A program made the position numbers and the translations under genes. DNA of 64,000 bases, taken from positions 18,439 to 82,438 of the forward strand of contig UQDI01000004.1 in NCBI GenBank assembly GCA_900539725.1, in the 5' to 3' direction. The notes under the pieces were generated by a model that saw nothing but the letters and a program-made list of their open reading frames with translations, made no database searches and was not told where the DNA came from. Shown in pieces: positions 16,201 through 24,981 of this stretch (within the stretch, counting starts at the first letter, position 1; every line of letters begins with the position of its first letter). The stretch comes from an uncultured Eubacteriales bacterium. Its GTDB lineage: Bacteria; Bacillota; Clostridia; Tissierellales; Peptoniphilaceae.

Positions 16201-17817
16201 ATGAAAAAGTACATTAAAGCAAATTTAAAATATTTGATTCTATCAATTTTATTTGCACTACTAAGTACTGTATCATTTTATTTTATAACAAGAAATATGG
16301 GTAAAGTTGTTGACGCAGCAGGAGCAGGAAACTTTGAAATTATTAAAGAAAGTTCTTTATATGCACTTTTATTCATAGTTCTATGGGTTTTTACTTCTTA
16401 TCTAATGCTTAATTCTAGCAACAATTTTTCAAATAACGTTGCCTTGTCATTAAATAGAGATTATTGCAGAGCAGTATTTTTAATGCCAACAGCTATATAT
16501 GACAAGAAATCAAATGATTATTACATAAACTTAATGAACGAAGACTTAAACATACTAAGAAGAGATTATTTTTTAACTCTTAGCCATTTTGCAAGCTATG
16601 TAATACAAGCCATAGTTTTCTTAGTCGGCTTATTTTTAATTAGCCCGTATTTTTGTGCACTTAGCTTAGTATTTTCACTTTTACCATTCTTCATAAGTAA
16701 GTTTGTCACTAAAAAATTGCAAGCGCTACAAATGGAAGTTTCTCAGTCAAATGAAGAAAAATTTGGCGGAATAAAAGAAATTGTTTTTGGATCACACCCT
16801 ATAAAACAATCAGGCAATGAAGAAACTTTTATCAATCGATATCTAAGAGTCTTAGGTAAAAACTTATCGACAATAAAAGAGTCAAATATAAAAATGAATG
16901 TCTTTAATCAATCAATGCGTGGCTTAGGTTTATTGAGCCAATTAGTAATACTATCTTTAGGTGCTTTATTGATACTAAAAGGTACAGTTACTACAGGTGA
17001 CCTAATCATGTCAATGTTCTTCATAACATCAGTTTCAGACGCAGTTGGAAATGCCATAGAGACGTATAACAATATAAAATCGACTAAAGGCGTTGGAGAT
17101 AAATTCTTAAATATGCTTAAGAGTAATGAAGAGCTTCCAAAGGGAAGAGCCTTAGCATTAGAGGCGGGTAAAGTGAAAGACGGAGTAAGCGTTAAAAACT
17201 TTAGCTTTGCCTTTGGCGATAGAGATATATTTAAAAACTTCTCATATGAATTAGCCGATGGAGGCGCTTATGCAGTTATAGGTGAGAGCGGTAGCGGTAA
17301 ATCAACATTTGCAAGACTATTAACAAAAGAGCTTGACGGATACAAAGGAGAAGTTAAAGTATATGGACAAGACTTAAACGAGATATCAGAAAAGTCCTTG
17401 TTTGAAAGCGTCGCAGTAGTACCACAAGAAGCCATGATATTTAAAGACAGCTTATTTAACAACATCACAATGTATGACAGCTCTATAAAAGAAGATAGTG
17501 ACGAGTATAAAGAGATAATTAAGAAATTAAATCTCGAAGGCTTAGCAAAGAAAGAAAAAGAAGGTACCCTTGATGTACTTCAAGCATCTGGCGGAGAAAA
17601 AGAAAGAATATCCATAGCCAGAGCCATGATTAGAAAGCCAAAGATACTTATACTAGATGAGCCAACAACAGGACTTGACCCAGACAACGCAAGAGAAGTA
17701 AAGGAAATAATCACAAACTTAGACGGAGTTCTAAGACTAGTTATAACACACGATTACGACGAAGAATATCTAAAGAAGTTCGATGGAGTAATATTTATGA
17801 ACGAAGTTTGTGCTTAA
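16201..17817 (+). CDS. ABC exporter half-transporter (permease plus ATPase), first of a pair
   Basis: Fusion protein of 538 residues with an exporter-type membrane domain (about residues 1-310, five to six helices) and a C-terminal ATPase. Walker A GESGSGKST is at 361-369. The signature region is ASGGEKERIS near residue 462, and Walker B LILDEPTTGLDP near 484. The H-loop THDYDEE is present. The signature has Ala in place of the usual leading Leu but is otherwise intact. A second half-transporter follows at 17929, so a heterodimeric exporter of peptides, lipids or drugs is likely; substrate unknown. The stop is a tandem TAATAA followed by a terminator whose sequence recurs after the partner gene. 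Confidence 0.88.
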   Translation: MKKYIKANLKYLILSILFALLSTVSFYFITRNMGKVVDAAGAGNFEIIKESSLYALLFIVLWVFTSYLMLNSSNNFSNNVALSLNRDYCRAVFLMPTAIYDKKSNDYYINLMNEDLNILRRDYFLTLSHFASYVIQAIVFLVGLFLISPYFCALSLVFSLLPFFISKFVTKKLQALQMEVSQSNEEKFGGIKEIVFGSHPIKQSGNEETFINRYLRVLGKNLSTIKESNIKMNVFNQSMRGLGLLSQLVILSLGALLILKGTVTTGDLIMSMFFITSVSDAVGNAIETYNNIKSTKGVGDKFLNMLKSNEELPKGRALALEAGKVKDGVSVKNFSFAFGDRDIFKNFSYELADGGAYAVIGESGSGKSTFARLLTKELDGYKGEVKVYGQDLNEISEKSLFESVAVVPQEAMIFKDSLFNNITMYDSSIKEDSDEYKEIIKKLNLEGLAKKEKEGTLDVLQASGGEKERISIARAMIRKPKILILDEPTTGLDPDNAREVKEIITNLDGVLRLVITHDYDEEYLKKFDGVIFMNEVCA

Positions 17818-17855
17818 TAATTGATAGTAGGTGGAGAGAAATCTTCACCTATTTT
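17812..17855 (+). repeat. Stop-codon/terminator repeat, copy 1
   Basis: The stretch from the final Ala codon and tandem stop through the terminator is nearly the same as 19402-19447, with a 27-base identical core. The two copies end the two halves of the exporter pair. Confidence 0.75.
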
Positions 17856-17856
17856 A
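17828..17856 (+). terminator. Terminator between the two exporter genes
   Basis: An 8-bp stem (17828-17835 with 17844-17851, one G-T pair) followed by TTTTATT. The T-run is imperfect, so some read-through into the partner gene is possible. Confidence 0.75.
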
Positions 17857-17873
17857 TTGAATAAATAAAGGTA

Positions 17874-17902
17874 TTGCACTTTATTTAAGGTCATGATATC
17901 AT
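17874..17902 (+). promoter_or_regulatory. Promoter of the second exporter gene
   Basis: TTGCAC at 17874-17879, a 17-base spacer, and an extended -10 TGATATCAT ending at 17902. The second half-transporter can therefore be transcribed on its own. Confidence 0.6.
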
Positions 17903-17928
17903 ATATATAGGCTTGGGGGTGATAAACT

Positions 17929-19407
17929 ATGTGGAAGTTAAGAAAATATGTTTCGAATAAAGATTTATTTAGCTACATCATCATATATATACTATATAAA
18001 ATAACTTTTCTATTAAGTCCATATCTATCTGGTATATTTATAGATGCATCAGTTGCGAAGGACTTTGACAAGATGATTTTATATGCTATATACAATATAA
18101 TTTTGTTTGTGGCAGGACAGGGGGTTATGTACTTTTTTGACATCATTGAGGGAGAGGCAAGTACACGCTCGACCATTAATATATATGAAAAGCTTGATGA
18201 TAATCTTTTAAGATACAATCTCAAAACTAATAATATTAGCCGAGACAAGATCAATCAAGAGATAACGCATAACCTTGATGCTGTTAGTAAATACATATTC
18301 AAGACACCAGTCAATGTAGTTTTTCAATTTTTGACAATGATTTTCATTTTTGTGATAATGCTTACTATATCGGTACAACTTGCTTTTGTCATGCTTATAA
18401 GTGTGCCAGTCGGTGCTTACGTTTCATACAAGCTTGGAGATAAAATTTCTGATTACTCCGAAGAAAATATTCAAAACACACAAAATATCAACGGCTACAT
18501 CTTGGATAAGTACGAGATAAACAAGTCAGAGAGACTTTTAGATAAGAAGCAGCTCTTTAATATTAAAGATTATTTAGAAAAGTATAAGAACACTTTGTTT
18601 AAAAAATTCAAATTACAATCCTTAGTTGAAAATTGGATGATATATTTTATTTTAAATGGTGTCATACTTATGATGACTATACTATCAGGCTACTATGTTT
18701 TCAACGGCAGTATAAGTATAGGTGCATTCTTTGCTTCACAGCTGTACGTTTCACAGTTTTGGGGACCAGTGCAAGAGCTCTTTGATATAAGAAATGAGTA
18801 TTTAAGCGATAAACCAGCCATCAATAATTTTGCGGAATTTTTAGAGATAGAAGCTGCTAAGTATAAAGATGATAAGATAAAGACTATTGAACTAAAAGAT
18901 TTTGAGTGTTTAAGTAAAGATAATACTATTTTGAACGAAAAAGTCAACGCCTCTTTTGATGCATCTCATATCAATATTATCTGCGGGGACAATGGTACTG
19001 GTAAAACAACTATAGTCGAGGCAATACTTAATTATAACAAGAGATATAAGGGCAAGATATATATTAACGGTGAAGAACTAAAAGACCTTTCATATTCAGA
19101 CATAGTTTATATACCAGCAGATTACTTGATATCAAAGTTTGGCGTGCTTGAGGACAAGGCGAAGATGTCGTCAGGACAAAGAAAGAAGGCGCAATTTGAT
19201 TTATCACTATTAACAGATAAGAGCGTGTATATAATAGATGAGCCAACAAACTTCTTAGATCTTGAGAATAAAGAAGCAATTGCAAGGCTTATATCTGATT
19301 TATACGATAATGGCAAGATAGTTATAATGATTACACACGATAAAGACATTATAAATAAATTAAACAATGTAGAGACTATATATTTAGAAAGAAAAGTCGT
19401 AGCTTAA
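17929..19407 (+). CDS. ABC exporter half-transporter, second of a pair, divergent ATPase
   Basis: Product of 492 residues with an N-terminal exporter membrane domain (about residues 1-290, six helices) and a C-terminal ATPase. Walker A GDNGTGKTT is at 353-361. The signature is SSGQRKKAQ near residue 413, where Ser replaces the first Gly and Lys the usual Arg-Val. Walker B reads YIIDEPTNFLDLE, and the H-loop MITHDKD is intact. The short spacing between Walker A and signature indicates a compact helical subdomain. A diverged partner next to a more canonical subunit (16201) is the usual layout of asymmetric heterodimeric exporters. GGGGGTG precedes the ATG. Confidence 0.86.
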   Translation: MWKLRKYVSNKDLFSYIIIYILYKITFLLSPYLSGIFIDASVAKDFDKMILYAIYNIILFVAGQGVMYFFDIIEGEASTRSTINIYEKLDDNLLRYNLKTNNISRDKINQEITHNLDAVSKYIFKTPVNVVFQFLTMIFIFVIMLTISVQLAFVMLISVPVGAYVSYKLGDKISDYSEENIQNTQNINGYILDKYEINKSERLLDKKQLFNIKDYLEKYKNTLFKKFKLQSLVENWMIYFILNGVILMMTILSGYYVFNGSISIGAFFASQLYVSQFWGPVQELFDIRNEYLSDKPAINNFAEFLEIEAAKYKDDKIKTIELKDFECLSKDNTILNEKVNASFDASHINIICGDNGTGKTTIVEAILNYNKRYKGKIYINGEELKDLSYSDIVYIPADYLISKFGVLEDKAKMSSGQRKKAQFDLSLLTDKSVYIIDEPTNFLDLENKEAIARLISDLYDNGKIVIMITHDKDIINKLNNVETIYLERKVVA

Positions 19408-19447
19408 TAAATTGACTATAGGTGGAGAGAAATCTTCACCTATTTTT
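19402..19447 (+). repeat. Stop-codon/terminator repeat, copy 2
   Basis: Second copy of the repeat at 17812-17855, again covering Ala codon, tandem TAATAA and terminator hairpin. Confidence 0.75.
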
Positions 19448-19448
19448 T
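19419..19448 (+). terminator. Terminator after the second exporter gene
   Basis: Same hairpin as at 17828 (19419-19426 with 19435-19442), but with an uninterrupted T-run at 19443-19448, so it should be the stronger of the two. Confidence 0.85.
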
Positions 19449-19483
19449 ATCTAAATGGGTACATATATAAAAGAGGTGGTTAT

Positions 19484-20380
19484 ATGCTAAAGAGATTTTT
19501 TGATCTTAGTGGTGACGAGATCATTAATTTAAATAAAGATGAATTGAAACAAGCGATTAAGTCTTGTGAAGCGAGGATTGTTTTGTCTGAAAATGTTGTG
19601 GTTCAAGAGCCTGCGACTTATGGCGTGACATCGTCTGAGCTTGCTAAGGCTTTTGGCGCTGACCTAATTTTATTAAATTTCTTTGATGTAAATGAAAAGA
19701 AAATCAAGGGCCTTGATTATAGTGGTGATGACATCATTAAAAAGCTAAAAAATCTTGTAAAGAGACCTATCGGTTTAAATCTAGAACCAGTTCAAGATAA
19801 GAATATGTTTAGCGAAAAGAAAATTATTAGCGAGGGAAGAAAGGCAAGCGAAGAAAATATTAAAAAGCTTGATGAGATGGGCTTCGACTTCGTTATGTTT
19901 ACTGGAAACCCTGGTACTGGCGTTGACAACGAGGGCATTAACGAGGCGATAAAACTTGCGAAAAAACATTTCCACGGACTTATCTTTGCTGGCAAGATGC
20001 ATTCATCGGGCGTTGATGAAAAGATTGCTGACCTTGATGTTTATGAAGGCTTCTTAATCGCAGGCGCTGATGTGTTATCTGTACCAGCTGTTGGCACATG
20101 TCCAGGCGTTTTCGATGAAGACGTTAGAGCTATCGTGGAGCTTGCTCACAAAAACGGCGCTCTTGCCATGACAACCATCGGCACTTCGCAAGAAAGTTCG
20201 CCAAAGGAAGTCATTAGGGACATTGCTCTAAGAAATAAAATTATAGGCGCTGACATTCAGCATATAGGCGACTCTGGTTACGGTGGCCTTGCCATTTGCG
20301 AGAATATTTTCGAACTTTCAAGAACTTTAAGAGGAGATAGACACACATTTAAGCTTATGGCTGCGTCTATAAATAGATAA
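19484..20380 (+). CDS. TIM-barrel protein of unknown function (DUF7916-like)
   Basis: Cytoplasmic protein of 298 residues. It looks like a beta/alpha barrel of the kind formerly misnamed haloacid-dehalogenase-like and now grouped as DUF7916. Recognisable stretches are EPATYGVTSSELAKAFGAD, MFTGNPGTGVDNEGI, VPAVGTCPGVFDED and HIGDSGYGGLAICEN. The glycine-rich segments at strand ends look like phosphate-binding sites. No catalytic motif is certain. AAGAGGTGG precedes ATG 19484; a longer frame from 19412 would run through the preceding terminator. The stop overlaps the ATG of the M20 peptidase gene by one base (TAATG), so the two are translationally coupled and probably work on related substrates. 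Confidence 0.75.
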   Translation: MLKRFFDLSGDEIINLNKDELKQAIKSCEARIVLSENVVVQEPATYGVTSSELAKAFGADLILLNFFDVNEKKIKGLDYSGDDIIKKLKNLVKRPIGLNLEPVQDKNMFSEKKIISEGRKASEENIKKLDEMGFDFVMFTGNPGTGVDNEGINEAIKLAKKHFHGLIFAGKMHSSGVDEKIADLDVYEGFLIAGADVLSVPAVGTCPGVFDEDVRAIVELAHKNGALAMTTIGTSQESSPKEVIRDIALRNKIIGADIQHIGDSGYGGLAICENIFELSRTLRGDRHTFKLMAASINR

Positions 20381-21489
20381 TGGATACAGAAAAGTTTATT
20401 CGTTTTAGAAAAGAGCTTCACAAGATGCCCGAGGAGGCTTTTAAAGAGGATAAGACTAGGGCTTTTATCAAAAATGCTTTGAAAGATGTTAATGGTCTTG
20501 AGCTTGTGGAGGATAAATCTTATTTATTATATAGATGTTTTAAGGGCGAGGACAAAAAGTCAATAGTTTTGCGCTGTGACATGGATAGTATTGTAAATAG
20601 CAAAAAGACACGCTTTCACGGCTGTGGACACGATGGTCACATGGCGATAATGCTTGGCACTATACTTTCAATGGATATGGCTAAGCTTGACAAGAACGTT
20701 TATTTTTTGTTTCAAGCGGCTGAAGAGACTGGCTACGGAGCGCTTGATTCTCTTGAAATTTTTGATAAATACAGAATTACTGAGGCTTATGGCCTTCATA
20801 ACTACGCTGGAATCAAGACAGGAACTATATCTACGAAGAAGGGACTACTTTTTCTATCGTCCTTTGGTTTAAAAGTAAATATACTTGGCAGGCAGTCGCA
20901 CGCGTCTATACCAGAAAATTCACTAAATCCGATATATGCATGCAGCGAAATTATTAAAGATATAGAGCCATTCATAAGGAAAGACGCTTACAAGGATTTT
21001 ACTCTTCAAGGCGAAAAATTCTCTGACAACATCTTTATAACCGTTGTTGGCGTAAAGCTTGGCGGGGAAAATTTTGGTGTGTCGCCAGCAAATTTAGAGC
21101 TAGATTTAACTTTGAGAGCATATAATGATGATGATTTGGCGAAACTTAAAAATATTTTCGAAAATAAATATAAAAAGTCTTTAGAAGAGATGGGTTTTGT
21201 GGTAGAATTAAATAGTACGGATGAATTTCTATCGGTCGTGAACGACGAAGAGCTTTATGCTTCTTTTACGAAAGCTATAGATGCGGATGGACTTCCATTC
21301 GAAGAGAGAAAAGAGATAATCAGAAGCAGTGAGGACTTCGGCTACTACAGGCGCAAGGCGAGAGAACTATTCTTCCTACTAGGCGTGGGCGAGGATCACA
21401 AGGACATTCACGATGAAGCGTATGAATTTAATGATGAGGCTATAGAAAACGGTATAAAAGCGTTTTTATCTATAGCGTATAGACTTTAG
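20380..21489 (+). CDS. M20-family metallopeptidase/amidohydrolase
   Basis: Metal-dependent hydrolase of 369 residues resembling the M20D group (aminoacylases, N-acyl amino-acid or peptide amidohydrolases). Visible are the RKELHKMPE opening, the metal region HGCGHDGHMA, the catalytic AAEETG and the ligand LHNYAG. A dimerisation domain is inserted in the middle (about residues 170-290), and the last ligand region is near the C-terminus. It is cytoplasmic. The gene is coupled to the DUF7916-like gene by a TAATG overlap and followed after 10 bases by the Mrp gene, AGGAGGG lying in the gap. Likely role: removing an acyl group or splitting a peptide-like amide; the exact substrate is unknown. Confidence 0.88.
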   Translation: MDTEKFIRFRKELHKMPEEAFKEDKTRAFIKNALKDVNGLELVEDKSYLLYRCFKGEDKKSIVLRCDMDSIVNSKKTRFHGCGHDGHMAIMLGTILSMDMAKLDKNVYFLFQAAEETGYGALDSLEIFDKYRITEAYGLHNYAGIKTGTISTKKGLLFLSSFGLKVNILGRQSHASIPENSLNPIYACSEIIKDIEPFIRKDAYKDFTLQGEKFSDNIFITVVGVKLGGENFGVSPANLELDLTLRAYNDDDLAKLKNIFENKYKKSLEEMGFVVELNSTDEFLSVVNDEELYASFTKAIDADGLPFEERKEIIRSSEDFGYYRRKARELFFLLGVGEDHKDIHDEAYEFNDEAIENGIKAFLSIAYRL

Positions 21490-21499
21490 GAGGGATTAG

Positions 21500-22303
21500 A
21501 TGAGCTGTGACAACGATTGCAAGGCATGCAAAGACAAGTGCGCGTTTGAAAAGCTACAAGTGAATGATAAATCAAAGATAAATAAGGTAATAGGCGTCGT
21601 GAGCGCGAAGGGCGGAGTTGGCAAAAGCTACGTGACAACGCTACTTGCGAACGCTTTGGCAAAAAAAGGCTACAAGGTCGGTATACTTGACGCGGACCTT
21701 ACAGGACCGTCGATACCAGCATCTTACGGCCTTCATGGCATGATTACTTCAGAAGATGGTGTGAACATCGAGCCAGCTGAAGCGGCTCATGGCGTTAAAG
21801 TTGTGTCAATGAACTTACTTATGGAGCACGAAACAGATCCACTCGTTTGGAGAGGACCTATGCTGATGGGCGCCTTGAGACAATTTTATCAAAACGTTAA
21901 CTGGGGCGAACTTGATTATCTTTTAGTTGATATGCCTCCAGGAACATCAGATATACAGCTAAGTATATATCAGCTATATCCATTAAATGGACTAGTTATA
22001 GTTACATCGAGCCAAGAGCTTGTTGATATGATAGTTCAAAAAGCCTTTAAGATGGCTGGGCTAATGCACATTAAGGTATATGGCTTAGTTGAGAACGTGG
22101 CATACTTCATCTGTGACGAGTGTCAAAAGAAGCACTACATCTTTGGTGAGCCAAAGGCAGAGGCACTAGCTGAGAAATTTGGCGTGAAAGATTATGCGGC
22201 ACTTGCACTAAAACCAGAGAACACAAGACTTGTTGACTCAGGCCAAGCAGATTTGATAGAAGAAAAAGACTTGGACGGCATAGTAAAAGCACTGGAAGAA
22301 TAA
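21500..22303 (+). CDS. Mrp/NBP35-family iron-sulfur carrier ATPase
   Basis: P-loop ATPase of 267 residues of the Mrp/ApbC/Nbp35 group, which carries and inserts [4Fe-4S] clusters. The N-terminus is Cys-rich (CDNDCKACKDKC), as in Nbp35-like members. The deviant Walker A is SAKGGVGKS at about 34-42. ILDADLTGPSIP and DMPPGTSD are the switch motifs, and a C-terminal CDEC supplies the CXXC that bridges clusters across the dimer. It is third in the operon with the TIM-barrel and M20 genes; the terminator at 22376-22403 ends it. Confidence 0.93.
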   Translation: MSCDNDCKACKDKCAFEKLQVNDKSKINKVIGVVSAKGGVGKSYVTTLLANALAKKGYKVGILDADLTGPSIPASYGLHGMITSEDGVNIEPAEAAHGVKVVSMNLLMEHETDPLVWRGPMLMGALRQFYQNVNWGELDYLLVDMPPGTSDIQLSIYQLYPLNGLVIVTSSQELVDMIVQKAFKMAGLMHIKVYGLVENVAYFICDECQKKHYIFGEPKAEALAEKFGVKDYAALALKPENTRLVDSGQADLIEEKDLDGIVKALEE

Positions 22304-22375
22304 TTTAGGCAAAAAATATAAGAGAAAAAATATTTATATACAAAATTTATAAAGAATTTTTATTAAAACACATGG

Positions 22376-22403
22376 CAGAGTATGATTTTCGTACTCTGTT
22401 TTT
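22376..22403 (+). terminator. Terminator after the Mrp gene
   Basis: A 7-bp stem CAGAGTA/TACTCTG (22376-22382 with 22392-22398) followed by five T. Confidence 0.8.
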
Positions 22404-22404
22404 A

Positions 22405-22545
22405 TTTGAAATAAGAAAGCGGAAAATGGATTCTTATTTCAGAAAATGATGATTATTTGAAATAAGGAAGTAAAATACGATTCTTATTTCAGAAACTCTT
22501 GACTTTTTGAAATAAGAAGTATATAATGTAATCACTATTTCAAAT
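22405..22545 (+). repeat. Three 50-bp repeat units with inverted half-sites over the Fic promoter
   Basis: TTTGAAATAAG occurs at 22405-22415, 22456-22466 and 22506-22516, that is every 50-51 bases. Each copy is followed about 20 bases later by an inverted match: CTTATTTC at 22433-22440 and 22483-22490, and CTATTTCAAA at 22535-22544. The third copy lies inside the promoter spacer and the last half-site downstream of the -10 box. This looks like an operator array. Confidence 0.75.
22499..22527 (+). promoter_or_regulatory. Promoter of the Fic gene
   Basis: TTGACT at 22499-22504 and a consensus TATAAT at 22522-22527 with a 17-base spacer. A TTTGAAATAAG element fills most of the spacer, so a bound regulator would block RNA polymerase. 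Confidence 0.85.
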
Positions 22546-22558
22546 TGGAGCTGATTAT

Positions 22559-23725
22559 ATGAGTAAAGAAAGAGCAGGTAAGTTAATAAAAAATCTTTCT
22601 GGGATAAGCGAGTACTATTCATTCAGACCAAGTCCACTGCCACCAGAGCCTGCTATTGCAATTGACAATGAGCTTAACAATTTAATGATAGATGCACATA
22701 AGATGCTTGCCATTTTGGACGATAGAGCAGAGAAGATCCCTGATATGAATTTATTTATATCTATGTATGTGAAGAAGGAAGCGCTTCTCTCATCACAAAT
22801 AGAAGGCACACAGGCAACGCTTGAGGACATCTTTGAAGTGAATCGCGATGAGAGCATAAACGAAGACGTCGAAGAGGTAGTTAACTATGTAAAGGCGGCG
22901 AACTATGCTATAGATAGATTAAATACCTTGCCGCTATGCAATAGACTGCTTTTGGAAACACACGAAATTTTGCTTTCTGGCGTAAGAGGCAATGAGAAAA
23001 ATCCGGCCGAGTTTAGACGCAGTCAAAATTGGATTGGCTCAAAGAACTCAAATATCACTACGGCGAGGTATATACCGCCAAATATTGACGATATGAAAGA
23101 AGCTTTGTCAGATTTAGAAAAGTTTATCAATGACGATAGTCCATACGATACGCTGATAAACGCGGCTCTTGTGCATTATCAGTTTGAGAGCATACATCCG
23201 TTTTTAGATGGCAATGGCAGGATAGGCAGGCTACTTATAGTTTTGTATCTACTATATAAAGACACTATCAAGACGCCAGCCTTGTATCTATCATATTATT
23301 TAAAGGAGCATAGAATTGAGTATTACGATAGAATGACGGCGGTTCGAGATAGTGGCAATTATGAGCAATGGATTAAATTCTTTGTGCGCGGTGTATATAT
23401 CTCATCAAAATCAGCGATAGAGAGCGCCGACAAGCTTATTGAGCTTAAAAATTCTGATGAAGAAAAAATAAATAGCCTAGATATAAGTGATAGAAGAAAG
23501 ATAAATATAATGAAGCTTTATAGACATCTCTTAGCAAAACCTATAATTGATATAAAAGGTGCAGCCGAAGAGCTTGAACTTGCATACAACACAGTTAAAT
23601 CTGCAGTTGACGTGCTTATGGACTTAGATATAATTAAGCAAGACAATAATCAAGAAAGGAATAAAGTTTTTTCGTATGAAGCTTACTTAGCTGTATTAAA
23701 AGAAGGAACAGAGATAATTTTATAG
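22559..23725 (+). CDS. Fic-domain AMP-transferase-type protein with N-terminal inhibitory motif and C-terminal wHTH
   Basis: Protein of 388 residues. The Fic core motif HPFLDGNGRIGR begins at H213 and is intact, so it should transfer AMP (or another nucleotide moiety) to a hydroxyl side chain of a target protein. An inhibitory-helix motif SSQIEGT with E82 marks a class II, self-inhibited Fic protein. The last 75 residues contain a helix-turn-helix-like region (DIKGAAEELELAYNTVKSAVDVLM), typical of the Fic/DUF4172-type regulators that bind their own promoters. Three operator-like repeats lie in the promoter, so autoregulation is likely. GGAG is nine bases before the ATG. It is a single-gene unit, with a shared terminator at 23736. 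Confidence 0.93.
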   Translation: MSKERAGKLIKNLSGISEYYSFRPSPLPPEPAIAIDNELNNLMIDAHKMLAILDDRAEKIPDMNLFISMYVKKEALLSSQIEGTQATLEDIFEVNRDESINEDVEEVVNYVKAANYAIDRLNTLPLCNRLLLETHEILLSGVRGNEKNPAEFRRSQNWIGSKNSNITTARYIPPNIDDMKEALSDLEKFINDDSPYDTLINAALVHYQFESIHPFLDGNGRIGRLLIVLYLLYKDTIKTPALYLSYYLKEHRIEYYDRMTAVRDSGNYEQWIKFFVRGVYISSKSAIESADKLIELKNSDEEKINSLDISDRRKINIMKLYRHLLAKPIIDIKGAAEELELAYNTVKSAVDVLMDLDIIKQDNNQERNKVFSYEAYLAVLKEGTEIIL

Positions 23726-23735
23726 ATAAAAAATT

Positions 23736-23760
23736 AACGCCTCGATTGTGAGGCGTTTTT
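23736..23760. terminator. Bidirectional terminator between Fic and glycosyltransferase genes
   Basis: A perfect 8-bp stem (23736-23743 with 23750-23757) has a T-run on the plus side and an A-run (T on the minus strand) on the other, so it can stop both converging transcripts. Confidence 0.88.
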
Positions 23761-23772
23761 ATCTGTGAGTAA

Positions 23773-24981
23773 TTATTTAATTATATCAAGAATACGTTTT
23801 CCTAAATTAGCCCAAGAATATTCGTGAAGTGCAATAGAAATTTCCTCTGTAAACAAATTCTCATCAAGCCTTGCTATTTGCTTTTCTATATTTGCCACAA
23901 GTCTCTCGACGTAGGCATGTACGTCCTCTGTATATGGCTTATCAACGTCGCGTATACGAGGAAGCTTTGTAAACTCTATTATGCCGCTATTTACAAGCTT
24001 TTCACCAAGCAATTGTCTTAGCCCATCTATCTCCGAAGCGACTACTAATTTGTGGCAGGCAAGTGCCTCTATCGCAACTAAACCAAGGGCTTCGAAGTAT
24101 GATGGCAAGATGAATATATCTGAGCGTCTTAGGTCTTCCGCCATAAGCATTTGGTTCTCGGCGTCTCGTATAAATAAATTTTTGGAGTAGTTCGCCTCCA
24201 TCATCATCTTTTCTTTATCTTCATCTGATGCGTTTCCTATGATGTGCAGCTCGACATTGTCGTGATTTTTCTCTAGATATGGCAGTGCTGCTGCTAGAGC
24301 AAAAATGCCTTTTGACTCAACTATCTTCCCAGCGTACATAAGTCTGATTTTGCCATCATCTTCATGATTTTCACTAGGGTAGAAGACTTTGTCGTTATAA
24401 GCGCCACCAACAAGATGAATTTTTTCCTTAGCTATGCCAAGCAGCTCCACTATTTGCTCGTGCTCAGCTGGAGTTACAGTGAGTACTTGATCAAGGTCCT
24501 TAAGATGAGTAAGTCTCTTCAAAAATCTTTCGTTCTGCTTGATTTGCCTTATGTCAGTGCCGTGGCTGATGCCAACGACTTTCACATCGTCAAAAACTTC
24601 GCGAACGAGGTCCGTCAAAAACATTAGGTGATGAGCGATAACTAAGTCTGGCTTGAACTCATTTTTCACTTTAACAAGTCTCTTGCGAAAGGCTTCTAGC
24701 ATTGTATCTATCATATCTTCACTCATCTCGCTATATATAGTCGACTCGTATGGCATGATGTCGCTCATACCGCAGATGTGGAAAGGCACTTCATCCGTGT
24801 CATATAAAACTTCTTCTATCATATCCGCGTCTACATTTATCAAGTCTCTGTGCTGTTCTTCAGCGCCGTATATGGCAGCATTCTTTACGCCTGCAGCCTT
24901 GAAAGCCGATATTAAATTTGCAAAGTAAACGCCGCTACCAGTTTTAGCGGGAAGTTGTGTCAAGACGTGTAGTACTCTCAT
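23773..24981 (-). CDS. Family-4 glycosyltransferase
   Basis: GT-B fold glycosyltransferase of 402 residues. The N-terminal acceptor domain opens MRVLHVLTQLPAKTGSG. The donor-binding domain begins near residue 215 with IRLMYAGKIVESKGI, and the retaining-GT4 motif PSYFEALGLVAIEALAC contains the EX7E pair. IAHHL and GISHGTD are in the N-terminal domain. It is the last gene of the minus-strand iron-type importer operon, overlapping the ATPase gene by 38 bases; GGAGGA lies upstream of its ATG. Why a glycosyltransferase is tied to this importer is unclear: it may modify a surface glycan or a siderophore-like ligand, or only share transcription. Confidence 0.88.
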   Translation of the reverse strand: MRVLHVLTQLPAKTGSGVYFANLISAFKAAGVKNAAIYGAEEQHRDLINVDADMIEEVLYDTDEVPFHICGMSDIMPYESTIYSEMSEDMIDTMLEAFRKRLVKVKNEFKPDLVIAHHLMFLTDLVREVFDDVKVVGISHGTDIRQIKQNERFLKRLTHLKDLDQVLTVTPAEHEQIVELLGIAKEKIHLVGGAYNDKVFYPSENHEDDGKIRLMYAGKIVESKGIFALAAALPYLEKNHDNVELHIIGNASDEDKEKMMMEANYSKNLFIRDAENQMLMAEDLRRSDIFILPSYFEALGLVAIEALACHKLVVASEIDGLRQLLGEKLVNSGIIEFTKLPRIRDVDKPYTEDVHAYVERLVANIEKQIARLDENLFTEEISIALHEYSWANLGKRILDIIK

